A stretch of DNA of 9,339 nt, taken from positions 1 to 9,339 of the forward strand of contig JAPDQM010000138.1 in NCBI GenBank assembly GCA_034505795.1, in the 5' to 3' direction. Position 1 is the first letter of the stretch; every line of letters begins with the position of its first letter. Origin of the DNA: Thermofontimicrobium_A sp034505795. GTDB taxonomy: Bacteria; Zhuqueibacterota; Zhuqueibacteria; Thermofontimicrobiales; Thermofontimicrobiaceae. Positions 6,776 to 9,339 of this stretch are shown piece by piece. Both the position numbers and the translations under genes were made by a program. Below the pieces are notes generated by a model. It ran no database searches. It was not told the origin of the DNA and was given only the letters and a program-made list of their open reading frames with translations.

Positions 6776-6937
6776 TAATTAGTGAACGAAAACCAGTGAC
6801 TTTTGTCATTCCGAACGAAGCGAAGCGGAGTCGAGGAATCGAATTGTTCCAATAAATTAGTGAGCTTACCAGATTCCTCTCAGCCAGTTGGCGGATCGGA
6901 ATGACAAAAACAGGAGTTTTCATTCAAACACGAATTA
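6776..6937. repeat. Modular inverted-repeat element (MITE- or REP-like), copy A
   Basis: Nested inverted arms are visible. The outer arm GAACGAAAAC (6784-6793) pairs with GTTTTCATTC (6916-6925), one mismatch. The middle arm TTTTGTCATTCCGA (6801-6814) pairs perfectly with TCGGAATGACAAAA (6896-6909). The inner arm GAGGAATC (6833-6840) pairs perfectly with GATTCCTC (6872-6879). Between the middle and inner arms the two sides differ: the left carries ACGAAGCGAAGCGGAGTC (6815-6832), the right TCAGCCAGTTGGCGGA (6880-6895). The central 31 bases are unpaired. Outer flanks read TAATTAGTGAACG on the left and CAAACACGAATTA on the right, which are roughly inverse. No open reading frame of use lies inside, so any movement would need a transposase supplied from elsewhere. 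Confidence 0.75.
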
Positions 6938-6947
6938 GCGCTCAGTA

Positions 6948-6968
6948 ACCAAGAAAGGCGTTCTTGGT
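6948..6968. repeat. Short hairpin before the PAP2 gene
   Basis: ACCAAGAA (6948-6955) and TTCTTGGT (6961-6968) pair perfectly (8 bp) around a 5-base AGGCG loop. It lies 78 bases upstream of the chosen PAP2 start and probably belongs to the decayed repeat material in this gap. A leader role is possible but unsupported. Confidence 0.45.
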
Positions 6969-7045
6969 GATACTTTGTGACCTGGCGTCTTCAGGAGATT
7001 AAGAATAGATCTGATTTTTACAACAGCAATTTGGGGTTATTGGGG

Positions 7046-7798
7046 ATGAAAAAAATCATATCGATTGTTGTTATTATGGTCGCCATCTGGCCGGCAGCGA
7101 GCAAGGGTCAAAACAAGCGTTTCACCAGCATCTATCCAACAGTGGCGTCGGATTACAAAAATTTTTACTCGCTAAAAAATCTGGGCCAAATGGTGCTAGG
7201 GCTTGGCATCGGTGCGATTTATGCAAATACCACATTTGATCGAGAGATTCAGAATTTATACAATGAGTACATTCGAACCGGCACGACGGATGATATTTCG
7301 AAGGTTTTCAAGCCGTTCGGGAATGGCCGGGTGATGGTTCCGGTGTATCTGGGAGCGATGCTGGCGGGTGAATGGCTGCCAGATAGCCGATTGGGCAATG
7401 GCGTGGGCGATTTTGGCCGACAGACTTCCCGGGCATTGCTGGTGGGGGTGCCACTGGTGCTGCTGCTGCAACGAGCCATCGGTGCCTCCCGTCCTTATGA
7501 GAGCACCCATTCGTACTGGCATTCCTTTGCCGATGATAATGGGGTAAGCGGGCATAGCTTCATGGGCGCCGTGCCCTTTCTGGTGGCTGCGCAACTGGCA
7601 CCGCAGCGCTGGCTGAAATATCCGCTTTATATGGGATCGATGCTGACTGGATTTTCGAGGATCAACGATAACCAGCACTACTTTTCGCAGGCATTTTTGG
7701 GGTGGTGGATTGCCTGGCTGGCGACCCGCGCGATTAATAGCCGGCACGTGGCAGTGGCCGGATCAGGGAATGGGATAAAGGTTGTGGTCTATTTTTAA
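7046..7798 (+). CDS. Periplasmic PAP2-superfamily phosphatase-like protein with altered motifs
   Basis: PAP2 proteins remove phosphate from lipid phosphates or related substrates using a phospho-histidine intermediate. From the ATG at 7046 the protein has 250 residues and opens with a signal peptide (MKKIISIVVIMVAIWPAASK, likely cut near residues 19-22). The three family motifs are recognisable. Motif 1 is Q142-x6-R149-P150 (usual K-x6-RP). Motif 2 is SGHS with His170. Motif 3 is S204-R205-x5-H211-x3-Q215 (usual SR-x5-H-x3-D). Both histidines and both arginines are kept, but the first-motif Lys and the third-motif Asp are each Gln. Hydrophobic segments at about 44-60, 97-107, 127-141, 173-185 and 214-228 suit a membrane-associated fold. 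A GTG at 6977 would add 23 residues in front of the signal peptide and start inside repeat-derived sequence, so I reject it. A weak GGGG (7033-7036) is the only ribosome-binding candidate. The gene stands alone. It may be a true phosphatase of a variant subgroup or a non-catalytic relative. Confidence 0.85.
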   Translation: MKKIISIVVIMVAIWPAASKGQNKRFTSIYPTVASDYKNFYSLKNLGQMVLGLGIGAIYANTTFDREIQNLYNEYIRTGTTDDISKVFKPFGNGRVMVPVYLGAMLAGEWLPDSRLGNGVGDFGRQTSRALLVGVPLVLLLQRAIGASRPYESTHSYWHSFADDNGVSGHSFMGAVPFLVAAQLAPQRWLKYPLYMGSMLTGFSRINDNQHYFSQAFLGWWIAWLATRAINSRHVAVAGSGNGIKVVVYF

Positions 7799-8103
7799 CC
7801 TTTGGCATCGATGCGAATTATTGCGGGCCGAAAGGGCAACCAGATGGTACTCGTTAATTTCGCCAATTTTCCTAACTTTGCGAAGCTGACGCTACTTGGG
7901 AAAAATAGACAGCCCCAATAGGCTCACCATTGAACAATAATTAAACGACAAAAGTCCTAGTTAGTGCTTGTTGCAAAATTATCAAAACAGGATAAATTGT
8001 CATGCCTGTCCGCCAACTGGCTGGTCGGAATGACATAATTCATCAGTTTTCGTTCAATCACTAATTATCCAATTCGCTAATACTCAAATCATGAGGCAAG
8101 GCC
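7799..8103. other. Intergenic region holding a shortened copy of the repeat element
   Basis: No reading frame of note lies here. Bases 7998-8067 match parts of the element at 6776-6937 and are listed separately. The first 190 bases show no convincing terminator after the PAP2 gene; TTGCGGGCCGAAAGGGCAA (7819-7837) can only form a broken stem. The promoter of the iron-sulfur gene should lie in this gap, possibly within the repeat copy, but I cannot point to clear boxes. Confidence 0.5.
7998..8067. repeat. Compact derivative of the modular repeat, copy B
   Basis: TGTCATGCC...TCCGCCAACTGGCTG (7998-8023) matches the reverse complement of the right arm of copy A (6881-6906) at 23 of 26 positions. 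It is followed directly by GTCGGAATGACA (8024-8035), matching the right-arm end of copy A. The central part is therefore missing, and the two ends TGTCAT and ATGACA (8030-8035) form a short hairpin. Downstream GTTTTCGTTCAATCACTAATTA (8046-8067) matches the outer right flank of copy A (6916-6937) and the inverse of its left flank, so the flanks belong to the repeat too. Confidence 0.65.
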
Positions 8104-9288
8104 ATGGGCCATATAGCATATTCTAAAGATAAATTGATTCCGCTCATCGATCGCTTGAATAAATATCCCATCGGGCTGGTAGATAATGACATTCTGCGGG
8201 AGATATTATCGCTCCTGTTTAGTGAGGAGGAGGCGTATGTCGGGTCGAAATTTCCGCTGATGGAGGCGACGTTGCCCGAGTTGTGTCGGAGCACTGGCAT
8301 GTCACCAGAAGCACTGCTGCCGATTCTGGAATCCATGGCCGATAAAGGGCTGATCATGGACATGCCTTATGGCGATACGACCTACTACTTGCTCATGCCT
8401 GGCGTAATTGGTTTCATTGAATTCAGTTTCATGAAACATCGCGCCGATTTGCCAGTGGAGCGGCTGGCGAAATTGATGACGGAATATTTTCATCAAGACC
8501 CGAAGCAGGGCATGGCCAGCGAATTCTTTGGCAGTGAGACGCAGTTAACCCGCTCGCTGGTTTATGAAGAACACATTCCGGTCACCAGTGTGGTGACGTC
8601 CTACGAGAGCGCTCGCCAGATTATTGAACGTTCGGATTTTGGCGCGGCAGGATTATGCTATTGTCGTCACAAGCGACAGCATGAGGGCAGGGAGTGCCAG
8701 AAGGGCGCACCTATGGAGGAGATCTGTATTTCATTGGGCAATGGCGCTCGATTTTTGTCCCGCCGGGGCTTTGCGGTTCCCAAAACCAAGGCAGAGTTGC
8801 TGGCGATCATCGATCGGGCGCACGAATTGCGGCTGACGCATGTGACCGACAATATCCGTAACCGGCCGACGTTCATTTGCAATTGCTGCGGCTGTTGCTG
8901 TGAGATCATGGCTGGTGTGCAGATGGGGTATTACGATGGGGTAGCCAAGACCAGCTTCATTGCGGTGATCAATCCGGAAAGATGCGACTATTGCGGCCAG
9001 TGTTTTTCGGCTTGCAATGTCAAAGCCATTGGCCGGGATCGGGAGGCCAGCAGAAAAGTGAGCCAAATCAACCGCCAAATCTGTCTGGGCTGCGGCGCCT
9101 GCATCACCGCCTGTCCCAACGCCGCGATTTCATTAATTCCGCGGCAGCCGGTGGTGATTCCCCCACGCACGAAGCGGGACCTGTTCAAGGCGATTCTGAG
9201 AGAAAAGGGCCGGTTGCGACCGTACCTTTGGGAATTGACCCGGCGGAAACTGCGCAAGCTATGGTCTGGCCATCGCTCGCCGCGGTGA
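8104..9288 (+). CDS. Iron-sulfur protein: predicted winged helix, cysteine-rich centre and two [4Fe-4S] ferredoxin clusters
   Basis: The 394-residue, apparently cytoplasmic protein has no signal peptide. Residues about 25-100 are helical with a pattern like a winged-helix domain (LPELCRSTGMSPEALLPILESMADKGLI, then a beta-wing-like GDTTYYLLMPG). A middle domain carries C185-x-C187-x10-C198-x9-C208, the spacing CYCRH...C...C seen in uncharacterised iron-sulfur proteins of anaerobes. It is followed by FICNCCGCCC (257-266), with six cysteines in eight residues (259, 261, 262, 264, 265, 266). The C-terminal part is a bacterial ferredoxin domain: C294-x2-C297-x2-C300-x3-C304 and C327-x2-C330-x2-C333-x3-C337-P. 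A strongly basic tail (355-394) ends it. The likely role is electron transfer or redox-linked regulation; no substrate can be read from the sequence. The start ATG has GAGG (8093-8096) 7 bases before it and an in-frame TGA at 8092-8094, so the N-terminus cannot be longer from an ATG. I recall this layout as a conserved but unassigned family; the exact name is not certain. Confidence 0.85.
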   Translation: MGHIAYSKDKLIPLIDRLNKYPIGLVDNDILREILSLLFSEEEAYVGSKFPLMEATLPELCRSTGMSPEALLPILESMADKGLIMDMPYGDTTYYLLMPGVIGFIEFSFMKHRADLPVERLAKLMTEYFHQDPKQGMASEFFGSETQLTRSLVYEEHIPVTSVVTSYESARQIIERSDFGAAGLCYCRHKRQHEGRECQKGAPMEEICISLGNGARFLSRRGFAVPKTKAELLAIIDRAHELRLTHVTDNIRNRPTFICNCCGCCCEIMAGVQMGYYDGVAKTSFIAVINPERCDYCGQCFSACNVKAIGRDREASRKVSQINRQICLGCGACITACPNAAISLIPRQPVVIPPRTKRDLFKAILREKGRLRPYLWELTRRKLRKLWSGHRSPR

Positions 9289-9339
9289 GATGGATTTTCA
9301 TCATCAAATGGCAATTGGGTGCTTTTGGCGAAGGATGAT

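Larger units (their letters stand above)
6517..7045. other. Divergent, repeat-rich intergenic region
   Basis: This gap lies between the divergently transcribed secreted-protein and PAP2 genes, so both promoters should be here. On the minus strand TTGACT (6564-6569) is followed 14 bases later by TATATG, a spacing too short for a confident sigma-70 call. The short dyad TTAAC-TG-GTTAA lies at 6580-6591. From 6776 to 6937 lies a modular inverted-repeat element (separate entry), bracketed by degenerate repeat words at about 6713-6752 and a hairpin at 6948-6968. A 69-codon minus-strand frame at 6566-6775 shows no family features and I do not call it a gene. Confidence 0.6.

Noticed and set aside
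6977..7045. GTG start giving a 273-residue PAP2 protein
   Set aside because: The added residues precede a complete signal peptide, there is no ribosome-binding site, and the GTG lies in repeat-derived sequence.
9290..9339. Possible next gene starting at ATG 9290, just after the iron-sulfur gene
   Set aside because: The frame is open only for the 16 codons left in the window, lacks a clear ribosome-binding site and cannot be judged from this length.

Overview
The window is bacterial chromosomal DNA of moderate GC. It has short intergenic gaps in one operon and longer gaps (about 300 to 530 bases) elsewhere, and those gaps hold hairpins and dispersed-repeat material. No rRNA, tRNA, CRISPR array, transposase, integrase or phage gene is visible. 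The mix of genes (a DUF990-type ABC exporter, a DUF4412-like secreted protein, a periplasmic PAP2 protein, a cysteine-rich iron-sulfur protein) and the style of the palindromic repeats suggest an anaerobic or facultative environmental bacterium, perhaps of the FCB/KSB1/Calditrichota kind. That placement is a weak inference, because no phylogenetic marker is present.

Layout, left to right: (1) the C-terminal part of an unrecognised protein runs off the left edge (1-438, +). (2) After a 339-base gap with two small hairpins comes a 527-residue protein with two membrane helices, a coiled coil and helical-repeat-like segments (778-2361, +). (3) A 465-base gap starts with two identical 29-base perfect hairpins. 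(4) A tight three-gene operon follows: an ABC ATPase (2827-3846) and two different but related six-helix permeases (3843-4646 and 4643-5428), each junction overlapping by ATGA. This is the arrangement of COG4586/COG4587/COG3694 exporters. (5) A 14-bp hairpin separates the operon from a convergent gene for a secreted DUF4412-like protein (5491-6516, -). (6) A repeat-rich region (6517-7045) carries a modular inverted-repeat element. (7) A periplasmic PAP2-superfamily protein with two substituted motif residues follows (7046-7798, +). (8) A 305-base gap holds a shortened relative of the same repeat. (9) Last is a predicted winged-helix, cysteine-cluster and 2x[4Fe-4S] protein (8104-9288, +).

The three exporter genes clearly act together: two permease halves form the membrane channel and the ATPase powers it. 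The other genes look like independent transcription units, and nothing in the sequence ties them to the exporter. No complete new multi-gene system is evident. The items most worth a second look are the iron-sulfur protein, the modular repeat family around the PAP2 gene, and the twin hairpins.
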